DNA of 64,000 nucleotides from an uncultured Collinsella sp. (GCA_959601045.1 CAUGNZ010000009.1:1-64000), one strand, 5' to 3'. Numbered from the stretch's first letter, positions 51,720 to 61,342 are shown. A program made the numbers and translations. Notes: a model not told the origin generated them from the letters alone.

Positions 51720-52796
51720 ATGAGTCTGATTGATGATCTGGTCAAACTCGAGGAAGAGGCCAAGGAGCTCGTCGCAGGCGCCGACGACGCAGCCAAGCTC
51801 GAGGCTGCGCGCGTTGAGCTGCTCGGCCGCAAGGGCCGCATCACCGGCCTGATGCGCATGATGGGCAAGCTCGCCCCCGAGGATCGTCCCGTGATGGGCA
51901 AACGAGCCAACGAGATGCGCCAGCTGATTGAGGGCATGCTCGACGAGCGCAACACCGAGATGAAGGCCGCCGCCCTCAAGCGCGCACTGGAGCACGACGC
52001 CGTCGACATCACGCTGCCGGGCATCCGTCCGCAGATCGGCCACCAGCACCTGATCAAGCAAATCATCGAGGAGGCCGAGGACATCTTCTGCGGCATCGGC
52101 TACACCGTCGAGTCCGGCCCCATGGTCGACACCTCCTACTACAACTTCACCGCGCTCAACGCTCCCATGGATCACCCGAGCCGCTCGGCCCGCGATACCT
52201 TCTACGTGGTCGACAACAACCCCGGCAGCGTCGCGCACCCCGAGGCTCACGCCCACGGCGAGTCCGACGTGCTGCTGCGCACCCAGACTTCGGGCGTGCA
52301 GATCCACACTATGGAGTCGCAGAAGCCGCCCATCTACATGATCTGCCCGGGCACCGTCTACCGTCCCGACACGGCCGATGCCTGCCACCTGCCGCAGTTC
52401 AACCAGATCGAGGGCCTGGTCGTCGACGAGGGCATCACCTTTGGCGACCTGAAGGGCACGCTCGACTACTTTGTTAAGTGCATGTTTGGCGAGGACCGCA
52501 AGACGCGCTATCGCCCGCACTTCTTCCCCTTCACCGAGCCCAGCTGCGAGGTGGACGTGAGCTGCCACGTGTGCGGCGGCAAGGGCTGCAACTTCTGCAA
52601 GCACAGCGGCTGGATCGAGATTCTGGGCTGCGGTATGGTCGACCCCAACGTCCTGATCAACTGCGGCATCGATCCCGAGAAGTACACCGGCTTCGCCTTT
52701 GGCATTGGCGCCGAGCGCGTCGCGGCCCTACGCTACGACCTGCCGGACCTCAGAACGCTCATGACGGGCGATATGCGTTTCTTGAATCAGTTCTAG
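51720..52796 (+). CDS. pheS: Phenylalanyl-tRNA synthetase alpha subunit
   Basis: This 358-residue class II synthetase subunit, half of the alpha2beta2 enzyme, has an N-terminal coiled coil (1-90) followed by the catalytic domain with motif 1 region HPLI-like GHQHLIKQIIEEAEDIF, DHPSRSARDTFYV, motif 2 around CPGTVYRPD and motif 3 GFAFGIGAERVAALRYDL. ATG 51720 has AAGGGA upstream and the protein begins at the usual family position. Expression is set by the T-box leader. pheT follows after 184 bases. Confidence 0.97.
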   Translation: MSLIDDLVKLEEEAKELVAGADDAAKLEAARVELLGRKGRITGLMRMMGKLAPEDRPVMGKRANEMRQLIEGMLDERNTEMKAAALKRALEHDAVDITLPGIRPQIGHQHLIKQIIEEAEDIFCGIGYTVESGPMVDTSYYNFTALNAPMDHPSRSARDTFYVVDNNPGSVAHPEAHAHGESDVLLRTQTSGVQIHTMESQKPPIYMICPGTVYRPDTADACHLPQFNQIEGLVVDEGITFGDLKGTLDYFVKCMFGEDRKTRYRPHFFPFTEPSCEVDVSCHVCGGKGCNFCKHSGWIEILGCGMVDPNVLINCGIDPEKYTGFAFGIGAERVAALRYDLPDLRTLMTGDMRFLNQF

Positions 52797-52906
52797 GCTG
52801 CGGCTTGCCCAAGCACGGCACCTCGGCGCTCATTCGTCGCTTGCGTACCAAAGTACGCGGCACTCCTCTTTCGGGCCGATCTGCCGCACTTGGACAACCC
52901 TCGCTT
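52797..52906 (+). repeat. Repeat element D between pheS and pheT
   Basis: The gap carries GCGTACCAAAGTACGC followed by CTCCTCTTTC, as in the centre of repeat copy B at 24508. The weak outer arms TTGCCCAAG / CTTGGACAA enclose it. It would fold into a hairpin inside the pheST transcript. Confidence 0.7.
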
Positions 52907-52980
52907 TGTAAGGAATGTTCACAAAGTTGAAGTTTCCACCTGCATCTCTTCGCAGGCTTTCAGTATGAAAGGAGAGCTAG

Positions 52981-55434
52981 ATGCGTGTTTCTTACGACTG
53001 GCTCAAGACCATGATCGATATTCCGGAGGATCCCAAGACCCTTTCGGACGAATATATCCGTACCGGCACCGAGGTCGAGGCGATCGACACCGTGGGCGAG
53101 TCCTTCGACCACGTGGTGACTGCCAAGGTGCTCACCAAGACCCCGCACCCCGATAGCGACCACATGTATGTGTGCTCGGTCGACGTGGGTGACAAGAACC
53201 TCGACGCTGGCGGCAATCCCGCTCCGCTGCAGATCGTCTGCGGCGCGCAGAACTTCGAGGCCGGCGACCACATCGTCACGGCCATGATCGGCGCAGTCCT
53301 GCCCGGCGACGTCAAGATCAAGAAGAGCAAGCTTCGCGGCGTCGTGTCCATGGGCATGAACTGCTCTGCGCGCGAACTCGGCCTGGGCGGCGACCACTCC
53401 GGCATCATGATCCTGCCCGAGGATACGCCCTGCGGCATGCCGTTTGCCGAGTATGTGGGCTCGAGCGATACCGTGCTCGACTGCGAGATCACGCCCAACC
53501 GCCCCGACTGCCTGTCCATGATCGGCATGGCCCGCGAGACCGGTGCCATCTTCGACCGCGATTTCCACGTTGAGCTGCCCGCCATCCAGGCCGAGACCGG
53601 CCGCACGACGGACGACGAGCTTTCGGTCGAGATTGCCGACGAGGGCCTGTGCGACCGCTATGTCGCTCGCATCGTGCGCAACGTGAAGGTCGGCCCGTCG
53701 CCCGACTGGATGGTCAAGCGCCTCAACGCCCTGGGCGTGCGTCCGCACAACAACATCGTCGACATCACCAACTATGTGATGATGCTCACCGGTCAGCCGC
53801 TGCACGCCTTTGACCTGTCCAGCTTTGCCGAGCGCGAGGGCCGTCGCCGCGTGGTGGTTCGCGCTGCCCAGCAGGACGAGAAGTTCACGACCCTCGACGG
53901 CGAGGAGCGCACGCTCGACGCCGGCATGGGCCTCATCACCGACGGCGAGCGTCCCGTGGCGCTGGCCGGCGTCATGGGCGGCATGGATTCCGAGATCGAG
54001 GACGACACCGTCGACGTGATGGTCGAGAGCGCCTGCTTCAACGCCGGTCGCACCTCGCATACCAGCCGCGACCTGTCGCTGATCTCGGACGCCTCCATTC
54101 GCTTTGAGCGCCAGGTCGACGAGACCGGCTGCGTGGATGTGGCCAACGTGGCCTGCGCGCTCATCGAGGAGATTGCCGGCGGCCAGGTCGCTCCCGGCTA
54201 CATCGACGTGTTCCCCGCTCCTAAGACCATCGACAGCATCAAGCTGCGCCTGGCCCGCGTGCACGCCATCTGCGGCGCCGACATCGAGCCCGACTTTATC
54301 GAGCGCTCGCTCACCCGCTTGGGTTGCACCGTCGAGCGCGACGGCGAGGACTTTATGGTTACCCCGCCGAGCTTCCGTCCCGACCTGCCGCGCGAGATCG
54401 ATCTGATCGAGGAAGTCCTGCGCCTGTGGGGCATGGGCCGCGTGACGGCGACCATCCCGGCTGCCAAGAACCACATCGGCGGCCTGACCCGCGAGCAGAA
54501 GCTCACCCGCAAGGTCGGCGAGATCCTGCGCGCCTGCGGCCTCAACGAGACCACGACCTTTGGCTTTGCCGCCCCGGGCGACCTGGAGAAGATCGGCATG
54601 TCCACCGAGGGCCGCGGCTGCCCCGTGGTGCTCATGAACCCGCTGGTGGCCGAGCAGACCGAGATGCGTCGCTCGCTGCTGCCGGGCCTGCTGCAATCCG
54701 TGGCCTACAACGAGGCCCACGGCACGCCCAACGTGCACCTGTACGAGGTCGGCAGCCTGTTCCACGGTCGCGAGAACGCCAGCCTGCCCAAGGAGACCAA
54801 GTCCGTGGCGGGTGTGCTCTCGGGCCAGTGGAGCGAGCAGTCCTGGAACATGAAGTACCGCAAGCTGCGCTTCTTCTTTGGCAAGGGCATTGTCGAGGAG
54901 CTGCTTGCCCAGCTGCGTATCGAGAAGGTTCGCTTCCGTTCCGTCGAGGGCGAGGGCTATGCCTTCTTGCAGCCGGGCCGTGCCGCCGAGGTCCTCTCGG
55001 GCGGTACCGTGCTGGGCTGGGTCGGCGAGATCCACCCCGAGGCGCGCGAGGCGATGGGCATCGATGAGGTCGTCGTTGCCTTTGAGCTCGACCTGGACAA
55101 GCTGATCAAGGGCGCCCGCAACCAGGAGAACTACCGCGAGTTCTCGCAGTACCCGGCTGTTGAGCACGATCTTGCCATTGTGGTCGACAACGCCGTGACC
55201 TGCGAGGATCTTGAGCGCCGCATTACGAGCGCCGGCGGCAAGCTGCTCGAGGGCGTGCGCCTGTTCGATGTCTACCGCGATCCGGTTCGCATCGGCAAGG
55301 GCAAAAAGTCCATGGCCTTTGCGCTCACGTATCGCGCTGACGACCACACGCTCACCAGCGAAGAGGTCGAGAAGGCGCACCAGAAGATCGTCACCAAGGT
55401 GTGCAAGGGCGTAAACGGCGAGGTCCGCGGCTAG
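52981..55434 (+). CDS. pheT: Phenylalanyl-tRNA synthetase beta subunit
   Basis: This 817-residue partner of PheS carries the tRNA-binding OB domain (about 40-155), B3/B4 editing domain (about 205-390), B5 domain (about 405-475), a catalytic-like core and the C-terminal ferredoxin-fold anticodon-binding domain (about 725-817; REFSQYPAVEHDLAIVV). Recognisable stretches are MRVSYDWLKTMIDIP at the start and CEITPNRPDCLSMIGMARE. AAAGGAGAG precedes ATG 52981. A hairpin terminator follows. Confidence 0.97.
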   Translation: MRVSYDWLKTMIDIPEDPKTLSDEYIRTGTEVEAIDTVGESFDHVVTAKVLTKTPHPDSDHMYVCSVDVGDKNLDAGGNPAPLQIVCGAQNFEAGDHIVTAMIGAVLPGDVKIKKSKLRGVVSMGMNCSARELGLGGDHSGIMILPEDTPCGMPFAEYVGSSDTVLDCEITPNRPDCLSMIGMARETGAIFDRDFHVELPAIQAETGRTTDDELSVEIADEGLCDRYVARIVRNVKVGPSPDWMVKRLNALGVRPHNNIVDITNYVMMLTGQPLHAFDLSSFAEREGRRRVVVRAAQQDEKFTTLDGEERTLDAGMGLITDGERPVALAGVMGGMDSEIEDDTVDVMVESACFNAGRTSHTSRDLSLISDASIRFERQVDETGCVDVANVACALIEEIAGGQVAPGYIDVFPAPKTIDSIKLRLARVHAICGADIEPDFIERSLTRLGCTVERDGEDFMVTPPSFRPDLPREIDLIEEVLRLWGMGRVTATIPAAKNHIGGLTREQKLTRKVGEILRACGLNETTTFGFAAPGDLEKIGMSTEGRGCPVVLMNPLVAEQTEMRRSLLPGLLQSVAYNEAHGTPNVHLYEVGSLFHGRENASLPKETKSVAGVLSGQWSEQSWNMKYRKLRFFFGKGIVEELLAQLRIEKVRFRSVEGEGYAFLQPGRAAEVLSGGTVLGWVGEIHPEAREAMGIDEVVVAFELDLDKLIKGARNQENYREFSQYPAVEHDLAIVVDNAVTCEDLERRITSAGGKLLEGVRLFDVYRDPVRIGKGKKSMAFALTYRADDHTLTSEEVEKAHQKIVTKVCKGVNGEVRG

Positions 55435-55465
55435 GACCGCTTGCGTCTGTGACGAATGTATTACA

Positions 55466-55503
55466 AAACGGTGCACTGCTTTGTTGGCAGTGTGCCGTTT
55501 TGC
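55466..55503 (+). terminator. Terminator after pheT, overlapping the cbiM promoter
   Basis: AAAACGG with TGCACTGC pairs with GCAGTG and CCGTTTT across a short loop, ending in TTTTG. The next promoter's -35 lies inside it. Confidence 0.75.
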
Positions 55504-55547
55504 TATGATACCCGGCGGCGTGTTACGAATCTAACAATACGTAACAC
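55481..55547 (+). promoter_or_regulatory. cbiM promoter with palindromic operator
   Basis: TTGTTG (55481-55486) and an extended -10 TGCTATGAT (TATGAT 55504-55509) are separated by 17 bases. The exact inverted repeat GTGTTACG-N12-CGTAACAC (55520-55547) begins just after the expected transcription start, the position of a repressor site for a metal-responsive regulator. Confidence 0.7.
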
Positions 55548-55603
55548 TGGCAAGGTTATTCAAGCGGCGCTGCAATTCCGTGCGCCGACAACCGGGAGGC
55601 GCT

Positions 55604-56686
55604 ATGCACATTCCAGATAATTATTTGTCCCCGCAGACCGATGCCGTTATGGCGGTGGCGATGGTGCCCGTATGGGTTCACTGCATCAAAAAGGTGCGCG
55701 CCACGCTCGATCGCGAGCATATGGCGTTCCTGGGCATCTGCGCCGCATTCTCCTTCTTGCTCATGATGTTCAACGTTCCGCTGCCCGGCGGTACCACTGG
55801 TCACGCCGTCGGCGGCGCACTCATCGCGCTGCTGCTGGGCCCCGAGGCCGCGGCTATCGCTGTCTCGGTCGCTCTGGCGCTGCAGGCGCTGCTGTTTGGC
55901 GACGGCGGCGTTCTGTCGTTTGGCGCCAACTGCTTTAACATGGCCTTTGTGCTGCCGTGTGTCGCTGCTATCGTGTTCCGTGCGCTCAACAGCCGTCTGC
56001 ACGACAAGAGCTGGGGCACCTCGGTTTCTGCCATCGTGAGCGGTTGGGTCGGCCTGTGCCTGGCGGCCCTGTGCGCGGCAATCGAGTTTGGTATTCAGCC
56101 GATGCTCTTCACCAACGCTTCGGGCGCTCCGCTGTACTGCCCCTTCCCGCTGTCCGTGGCTATTCCGGCCATGTTGGTCCCGCATATGCTGGTTGCCGGC
56201 GTGATCGAGGGCGTGGCGACGGCCGCCATCTATGGTTTCATTAAGAAGACGGCGCCGAGCATTATCGTCGGGCCCGAGGCCGTCGATGGCCAGCTTGCCG
56301 CCGATGGTACCGCCAAGAAGACTTCCCTAATCCCTACGCTCATTCTGGTCGCCGTGCTTGTCTTGGCCACGCCGCTGGGCCTTTTGGCCACGGGTGACGC
56401 CTGGGGCGAGTGGGACGCTGAGGGCGCCGCGACCGCCGTTCAGGAGGCTGGTGACGACAGTCTGCAGGCTTCGGTCGGCCTCGATGCTCCGACCTTTGCC
56501 GATGCGCTGCCCACGGGCGACTACCTGCAGGTTTATTCCGAGGAGCAGGGCCTTGGCTTTGCCGGCCAGGCCGCGATGTATATTCTTTCGGGCGTGATTG
56601 GCGTGGCGGTGCTTACCATCGCATTCCGCCTGGTCTCGCTGACGGTCAAGGAAAGCGGTGCTCATGGCAATAGCCGAGCTGCCTAG
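55604..56686 (+). CDS. cbiM: Cobalt/nickel ECF transporter, CbiM-CbiN fusion
   Basis: This 360-residue membrane protein is the metal-capturing S component. The N-terminus MHIPDNYLSP carries the conserved His2 that binds the metal once the initiator Met is exposed. CbiM/NikM helices fill residues 1-225 (FGDGGVLSFGANCFNMAF). A second part (about 250-350) has a helix, an extracytoplasmic loop GDAWGEWDAEG and a final helix, the layout of CbiN/NikN, so M and N are fused. ATG 55604 has GGGAGG 7 bases upstream. The next gene overlaps its end by 29 bases. Confidence 0.9.
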   Translation: MHIPDNYLSPQTDAVMAVAMVPVWVHCIKKVRATLDREHMAFLGICAAFSFLLMMFNVPLPGGTTGHAVGGALIALLLGPEAAAIAVSVALALQALLFGDGGVLSFGANCFNMAFVLPCVAAIVFRALNSRLHDKSWGTSVSAIVSGWVGLCLAALCAAIEFGIQPMLFTNASGAPLYCPFPLSVAIPAMLVPHMLVAGVIEGVATAAIYGFIKKTAPSIIVGPEAVDGQLAADGTAKKTSLIPTLILVAVLVLATPLGLLATGDAWGEWDAEGAATAVQEAGDDSLQASVGLDAPTFADALPTGDYLQVYSEEQGLGFAGQAAMYILSGVIGVAVLTIAFRLVSLTVKESGAHGNSRAA

Positions 56687-57500
56687 CTGGCTTGCGGCCG
56701 AGGAGCGATATGAGCCCGTGGGGGCTCGGCATCGCGTGATGCAAAAGAATGTCCTGCACCTGGCGAGCCTGCTTGAGCGGGTTCGCCTGGGTGGAGGCGC
56801 GCACGAGGGCGGGTCGATGGTCGACCGCGCCCTTTCTTGCGTTTCGGCTCCGGTGCGCCTGGTGGGGATGTTCGTTTGCGTTCTGTGCGTGTGCCTGACG
56901 CAAAGCCCGCTGTACCTGATGTTGATGGCGGCGATCGCGTTGGTGCTGGTCGCGGTGCGCCCAGCACGCGGGTTGCGCGCGACTTTCGTGCCGGCGCTCG
57001 GCGCCGCGGGACTCGCAGTGGTTCTGGCGCTGCCTGCCCTGCTGCTGGGCGCTTCCGCTACGGGCGCCATGCTCAAGATTGCGCTCAAGACGTTCATTAA
57101 TGTGTCGCTGGTGCTGGGCGTTTCGTGGACCCTCACGTGGAGCCGCATGTCGGCAGCGCTCAAGATGCTGCATCTGCCCGACGAGGTCATCTTTACCTTT
57201 GATATGGCACTCAAGCATATCGAGGTGCTGGGACGCACAGCGCACGATCTGTGCGAATCGGTCATGCTGCGCAGCGTTGGCCGTACGCCTGAGGGATTTT
57301 CGCGTACCGATTCGATCGCGGGTATCATGGGCATGACCTTTATCAAGGCGATGGAATGCAGCCACGCGATGGACGAGGCTATGCTTTGCCGCGGCTTTGC
57401 CGGTGCGTATCCGGCGCCCGCACGGAGCGGACTGAGCTGGCGCGATGCGGTTTATGCGGTCGCCGTGGCGCTGTTTGCGGTGCTGTGCGCTGTGCTGTAG
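56658..57500 (+). CDS. cbiQ: Energy-coupling factor transmembrane protein CbiQ
   Basis: This 280-residue T component couples ATP hydrolysis by CbiO to metal release by CbiM. It has about five hydrophobic helices (65-165 and near the C-terminus) and the two Ala-Arg-type coupling segments near MLRSVGRTPEGFSR and AMDEAMLCRGFAG. GTG 56658 is used because AAGGA lies 5 bases upstream; ATG 56664 is the alternative. The start lies inside the cbiM end, so the two are translationally coupled. Confidence 0.9.
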   Translation: MLMAIAELPSWLAAEERYEPVGARHRVMQKNVLHLASLLERVRLGGGAHEGGSMVDRALSCVSAPVRLVGMFVCVLCVCLTQSPLYLMLMAAIALVLVAVRPARGLRATFVPALGAAGLAVVLALPALLLGASATGAMLKIALKTFINVSLVLGVSWTLTWSRMSAALKMLHLPDEVIFTFDMALKHIEVLGRTAHDLCESVMLRSVGRTPEGFSRTDSIAGIMGMTFIKAMECSHAMDEAMLCRGFAGAYPAPARSGLSWRDAVYAVAVALFAVLCAVL

Positions 57501-57541
57501 TGCGGACGGGGCTGTTGATGTGAATAGGGAAGGGCGACGTT

Positions 57542-58309
57542 TTGACGATCGATATGAATAATGCGGCGGGCACGAACGGTGCGGGCGCCGAGGTCGCGCC
57601 GCTCATCGAGCTACGCGACGTGGTGTTTTCCTATGCGGGCCATACGGTGGTCGACGGCGTTTCGCTGCAGGTCGATCGTGGCGAGCTCGTTGCCCTGCTT
57701 GGCCCGAATGGCTGCGGCAAGACGACGATCATGCGCCTTATTAACGGTCTTGAGCTCGCAGACGCGGGTGCGTACCTGTTCGACGGGCATGCGGTCGACG
57801 CGGCGTTTCTAAAGGATTCCGTGGCTTCCCAGCGCTTTCACCAGCGCGTAGGCTTCGTGTTTCAAAATGCCGATGCCCAGCTGTTTTGCGCCACGGTAGG
57901 CGAGGAGGTCGCCTTTGGCCCGGCTCAAATGGGGCTGTCGACAGACGAGCTTAAGTGCCGCGTTCGCGATGCCATGGAGCTGTTCCAGGTTTCCGATCTG
58001 GTCGATGCCTCGCCCTATCAGCTTTCGGGCGGGCAAAAAAAGCGTGTGGCGCTGGCGGCCGTCGTGTCGATGAACCCCGATATCCTGGTGCTCGACGAGC
58101 CTACCAACGGACTCGATGAGGATTCGTGCGACATCGTGGTCAGCTTTTTGCTGGCTTATGTTGCTGCCGGCAAGACGGTCTTAATGAGCACACACCATCA
58201 GGATTTGGTACGACGCCTGGGTGCCCGCGCCATCTATATCGACCGATATCATCACGTGGTCGAGGCGCCCATGCCATCGTATGGAACCGAGAGCGCCGAC
58301 GCGGAATAG
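57542..58309 (+). CDS. cbiO: Energy-coupling factor ATPase CbiO
   Basis: This 255-residue ABC ATPase of the metal transporter has Walker A GPNGCGKTT at about 59-67, Q-loop FVFQNADAQLF, signature LSGGQKKR, Walker B ILVLDEPTNGLDE and switch His in STHHQD. TTG 57542 is the likely start because GGGAAGGG lies 7 bases upstream; the ATG 12 bases later is too far from that site. It completes the cbiMN-Q-O set needed for cobalt or nickel uptake. No cobalamin biosynthesis or urease genes are present in the window to choose between the metals. Confidence 0.92.
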   Translation: MTIDMNNAAGTNGAGAEVAPLIELRDVVFSYAGHTVVDGVSLQVDRGELVALLGPNGCGKTTIMRLINGLELADAGAYLFDGHAVDAAFLKDSVASQRFHQRVGFVFQNADAQLFCATVGEEVAFGPAQMGLSTDELKCRVRDAMELFQVSDLVDASPYQLSGGQKKRVALAAVVSMNPDILVLDEPTNGLDEDSCDIVVSFLLAYVAAGKTVLMSTHHQDLVRRLGARAIYIDRYHHVVEAPMPSYGTESADAE

Positions 58310-58388
58310 TTGCCGGATAGTAGGGGTGCGGCCGCGTGCGTGGCCCGCTGTGAATGGTATAGTTATCCGGGTTTTTACGGGGGTGGCT

Positions 58389-59237
58389 ATGCCAAGTTGG
58401 AATATTCATATCGCTCAGACGGAACGACTGCTGGCGCGTGCTGGCACGCTTGCCGATAAGGTGCGCGACCGCAATGCCTTTTTGTTTGGCAGCGTGGTTC
58501 CGGACATTTTTGTGGGCTATATGGTTCCCGGCATTGCCGATCCCATCCCGTATCGTATTACGCATTTTGCCAAGCCCGAGCCTATCCCCAAGCCGCGTGA
58601 GCAGGAGTTTTGGGACACTTATGTGGCGCCGCTGCTCAAGGGCATGCCGATAGGTGCGCCGGCTGCGGCGACGTCGATTGTCGAGGAACGCGAGCGACTC
58701 AATCGGGTGCATTATCCGCAGCGATATAGGGATGCGGAGCCGATCGCTGGTCCCGCTGCTGACGAGCTTTCGCTCGCGCCCGAGAACGTGGCACAGTCGT
58801 TACTCGATTTGACGTTGGGTGTTTGGTCGCATCTGGTGGCCGACGCCGTGTGGAACACCCGCGTAAACCAGTACCTCGAGGCGCATGGCGGCAAGCCGTG
58901 TGAGGAGTTCCGCATCAAGAAGCAGGGCGACTTTGACTGGTTTGGCAAAACCCTCGGCATCGTTTCCATCCCGCGTGCGACCGATCGTCTCTATACCGCG
59001 GCGGCCCAGTTTGGCCAGTATTCGATCCCGCAAGAGTATGTGCTCAAAACCATTGGCGTCATGCACGAGATTGTGCGCGAAAACCCCGGCGAGCCGGATC
59101 ACCCGCCGTACCGCCTGCTGACCGAAGCGTTCTTTGACGCAACGTTTACCGAGGTCGTCGAGTTAACCGAGGCAGGTTTTGCCGCCCGCGTCGCATTGCC
59201 CAGCGCGCCCGCGCTGCCTCTGATCGCTAGCTGCTAG
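58389..59237 (+). CDS. Zinc-dependent phospholipase C family protein
   Basis: This 282-residue protein resembles the zinc-dependent PLC/S1-P1 nuclease-like group, found in many gut Firmicutes and Actinobacteria as uncharacterised cytoplasmic proteins. Candidate metal ligands are the N-terminal MPSWNIHIAQTERLL, DIFVGYM and the central WSHLVADAVWNT, which has a His-x3-Asp pattern. No signal peptide is seen, so a secreted toxin role is unlikely. GGGGGTGG precedes ATG 58389. The gene is alone between the ECF operon and pyruvate kinase. Confidence 0.7.
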   Translation: MPSWNIHIAQTERLLARAGTLADKVRDRNAFLFGSVVPDIFVGYMVPGIADPIPYRITHFAKPEPIPKPREQEFWDTYVAPLLKGMPIGAPAAATSIVEERERLNRVHYPQRYRDAEPIAGPAADELSLAPENVAQSLLDLTLGVWSHLVADAVWNTRVNQYLEAHGGKPCEEFRIKKQGDFDWFGKTLGIVSIPRATDRLYTAAAQFGQYSIPQEYVLKTIGVMHEIVRENPGEPDHPPYRLLTEAFFDATFTEVVELTEAGFAARVALPSAPALPLIASC

Positions 59238-59384
59238 CTGGCCGGCCCGGCAGTGAACAGCTCATCCCAATCGACCAACAGCTCCCGTCGCAGGGCGTAA
59301 ACACGGCAAACGAGCTGCACATTTCATAGCATGCCATAAGTAGCTGGTTGCGTGTCATGCCGTGCGGGAGGCATCGACGCACAG

Positions 59385-59421
59385 AAAAAGGGCCCGGAAG
59401 GCAATGCCTTCCGGGCCCTTT
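59385..59421. terminator. Bidirectional terminator before pyruvate kinase end
   Basis: A perfect 16-bp stem AAAGGGCCCGGAAGGC / GCCTTCCGGGCCCTTT has a 3-base loop. Flanking A and T runs give U-tracts on both strands; it serves the minus-strand pyk gene. The stretch 59238-59384 holds no gene. Confidence 0.93.
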
Positions 59422-59449
59422 GCAATGCAAATCTGCTTGCAAGTGCGAT

Positions 59450-60910
59450 TTAGCGCACCTGAGCGACGTAAGCGACGTTGGTCGAGGAGACCTTGTCCTC
59501 GAGCTGGACGCTCATGCGGGGATCGCCGGCGGTGGCGACGGTCAGGTCGCCGGCCTCGACGTAGCCGAGCTCCTTAGCGGTCTCAATCGCCTTGACGATC
59601 GTGCCGTTGACGGTACCCTGGGTAATCTCGGCCTGGTGCGGGATAACGCCCCAGTACATGATCATCTGCTGGACGGCCCACTCGTGGCGGGAGAACGCGC
59701 AGATCGGCATGTTGGGACGGAAGTGCGAGATCAGGCGAGCGGTACGACCGGTGGTCGTCGGCACGGTGATGCACTTGGCGCCAACGGTGGTGGCCATGTT
59801 CACAGCGGACATACCCACAACGTTGTTGACGACGCGGGTGCCGTGAGCATCGGCCGGAACCTCGAGCGGAGCGTGGGCCGGGAGGTACTTCTCGGTCTCG
59901 AGAGCAATGCTGGCCTGCATCTTGACGGCCTCGACCGGGTACTTACCGGCAGCGGACTCGCCGGACAGCATGACGGCGTCGGTGCCGTCATAAATGGCGT
60001 TAGCAACGTCGGCAACCTCGGCGCGCGTCGGGCGCGGGTTCTGCTGCATGGAGTCGAGCATCTGCGTAGCGGTGATGACGGGCTTGTAGGCCGCGTTGCA
60101 CTTGGCGATGATCTCCTTCTGGATGTGCGGAACGAGCTCGGGCTTGATCTCGATGCCCAGGTCGCCACGGGCGACCATGATGCCGTCAGAAGCCTCGAGA
60201 ATCTCGTCGAAGTTCTCGACGCCCAAGGCGCACTCGATCTTCGGGAAGATCGTCACGTGCTCGCCGCCGTTCTCGCGGCAAAGCTCGCGGATGCCGCGGA
60301 CGGACTCGCCGTCACGGATGAAGGAAGCGGCGATGTAGTCGATGTTCTCGGTCAGGCCAAAGAGGATGTCCTGACGATCGCGCTCGGTGATGGCGGGCAG
60401 TGAGATGTTGACGTTGGGCATGTTGACGCCCTTGCGCTCGCCGATCAGGCCGTCGTTCTTAACGACGCAGGTCATGTCCTGGCCGCTGACGGACTCGACC
60501 TCGAGGGCAACCAGGCCGTCATCGATCAGGATGAGGGAGCCCTTCTCGACCTCGGAAGGCAGAGCCAGGTAGTCGAGGGAGATGTGCTCAGCGGTGCCGT
60601 GGAAATCCTCGGACGTGGGCTGAGCGGTGACGACGATCTTATCGCCGGTCTTGACGGCAACCTTCTTGCCGTCGACCAGAAGGCCGGTGCGGACCTCGGG
60701 GCCCTTGGTGTCGAGCAGGATGCCGACAGGCAGACCGAGCTCCTTGGAAATACGGCGGACGCGCTCGATGCGACCGTGGTGCTCGTCGTAGGAGCCGTGC
60801 GAGAAGTTAAAACGGGCGACGTTCATGCCCGCCTTGATCATCTCGCGGATGGTCTCGTCGCTATCGCAGGCGGGACCCATGGTGCATACAATCTTAGTGC
60901 GCTTGTACAT
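59450..60910 (-). CDS. pyk: Pyruvate kinase
   Basis: This 486-residue glycolytic enzyme transfers phosphate from phosphoenolpyruvate to ADP. It begins MYKRTKIVCTMGPACDSDE and has the metal and substrate loops NVARFNFSHGSY, GVEN/ARGDLGIE (active site) and TATQMLDSM, with the C-terminal regulatory domain from about 350. Length fits the short bacterial form without the extra PEP-utiliser domain. GGAGG precedes its ATG. Codon use is strongly biased, as expected for a highly expressed gene. The divergent 442-bp gap to the calcium ATPase holds promoters and a leader hairpin only. Confidence 0.97.
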   Translation of the reverse strand: MYKRTKIVCTMGPACDSDETIREMIKAGMNVARFNFSHGSYDEHHGRIERVRRISKELGLPVGILLDTKGPEVRTGLLVDGKKVAVKTGDKIVVTAQPTSEDFHGTAEHISLDYLALPSEVEKGSLILIDDGLVALEVESVSGQDMTCVVKNDGLIGERKGVNMPNVNISLPAITERDRQDILFGLTENIDYIAASFIRDGESVRGIRELCRENGGEHVTIFPKIECALGVENFDEILEASDGIMVARGDLGIEIKPELVPHIQKEIIAKCNAAYKPVITATQMLDSMQQNPRPTRAEVADVANAIYDGTDAVMLSGESAAGKYPVEAVKMQASIALETEKYLPAHAPLEVPADAHGTRVVNNVVGMSAVNMATTVGAKCITVPTTTGRTARLISHFRPNMPICAFSRHEWAVQQMIMYWGVIPHQAEITQGTVNGTIVKAIETAKELGYVEAGDLTVATAGDPRMSVQLEDKVSSTNVAYVAQVR

Positions 60911-61288
60911 TCAGACCTCCATCTGACATCGTCTTGCGCTGATAGATAAACCATAAGAAATAAAACCGAGATGATTATAACGAAATGCCGACCGAATACC
61001 CCAAAAAATCGACCGTATGCCGAAATGGAAGTTCATTTTTTGCGGGAAAAACGGTATATGAAAAATCTTTACCAACCACTCCAACCGCTGCTATCTGGGA
61101 GATATGTCAGTTTGGCGATGTGCCGAAGAAAAAACGTTTTACCAATGTTGAGCATCACACGGTCTGCACCGTTGCGTGCGGACCATATTTCCAAACCGAT
61201 TGTTTTGGCTAGACGCGTCGCTTTGGGGTACCATAGCTCCACTATCAACTGCCGCTCAGCACGGCAGCCTTGATGAGCCCTTGCCCTT

Positions 61289-61342
61289 CTCCTGGGAATT
61301 ATGATCGGGCATCAATCTGCTGAGTGGCCCGAATCCCAGGAG
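61289..61342 (+). promoter_or_regulatory. Leader hairpin covering the calcium ATPase ribosome site
   Basis: CTCCTGGGA (61289-61297) pairs exactly with TCCCAGGAG (61334-61342), and an inner TCGGGC pairs with GCCCGA. The right arm includes most of the Shine-Dalgarno AGGAGGGG (61338-61345), so the fold would block translation. A possible promoter TTGGCT-N18-TACCAT lies at 61205-61234. No known riboswitch consensus was recognised. Confidence 0.65.

Noticed and set aside
55510..55603. Cobalamin or nickel/cobalt riboswitch before cbiM
   Set aside because: The leader is under 90 bases and shows no recognisable conserved box; the palindrome fits a protein operator better.
60971..61273. Small plus-strand frame between pyk and the calcium ATPase
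   Set aside because: It has no ribosome site and lies in the AT-richer promoter region shared by two divergent genes.
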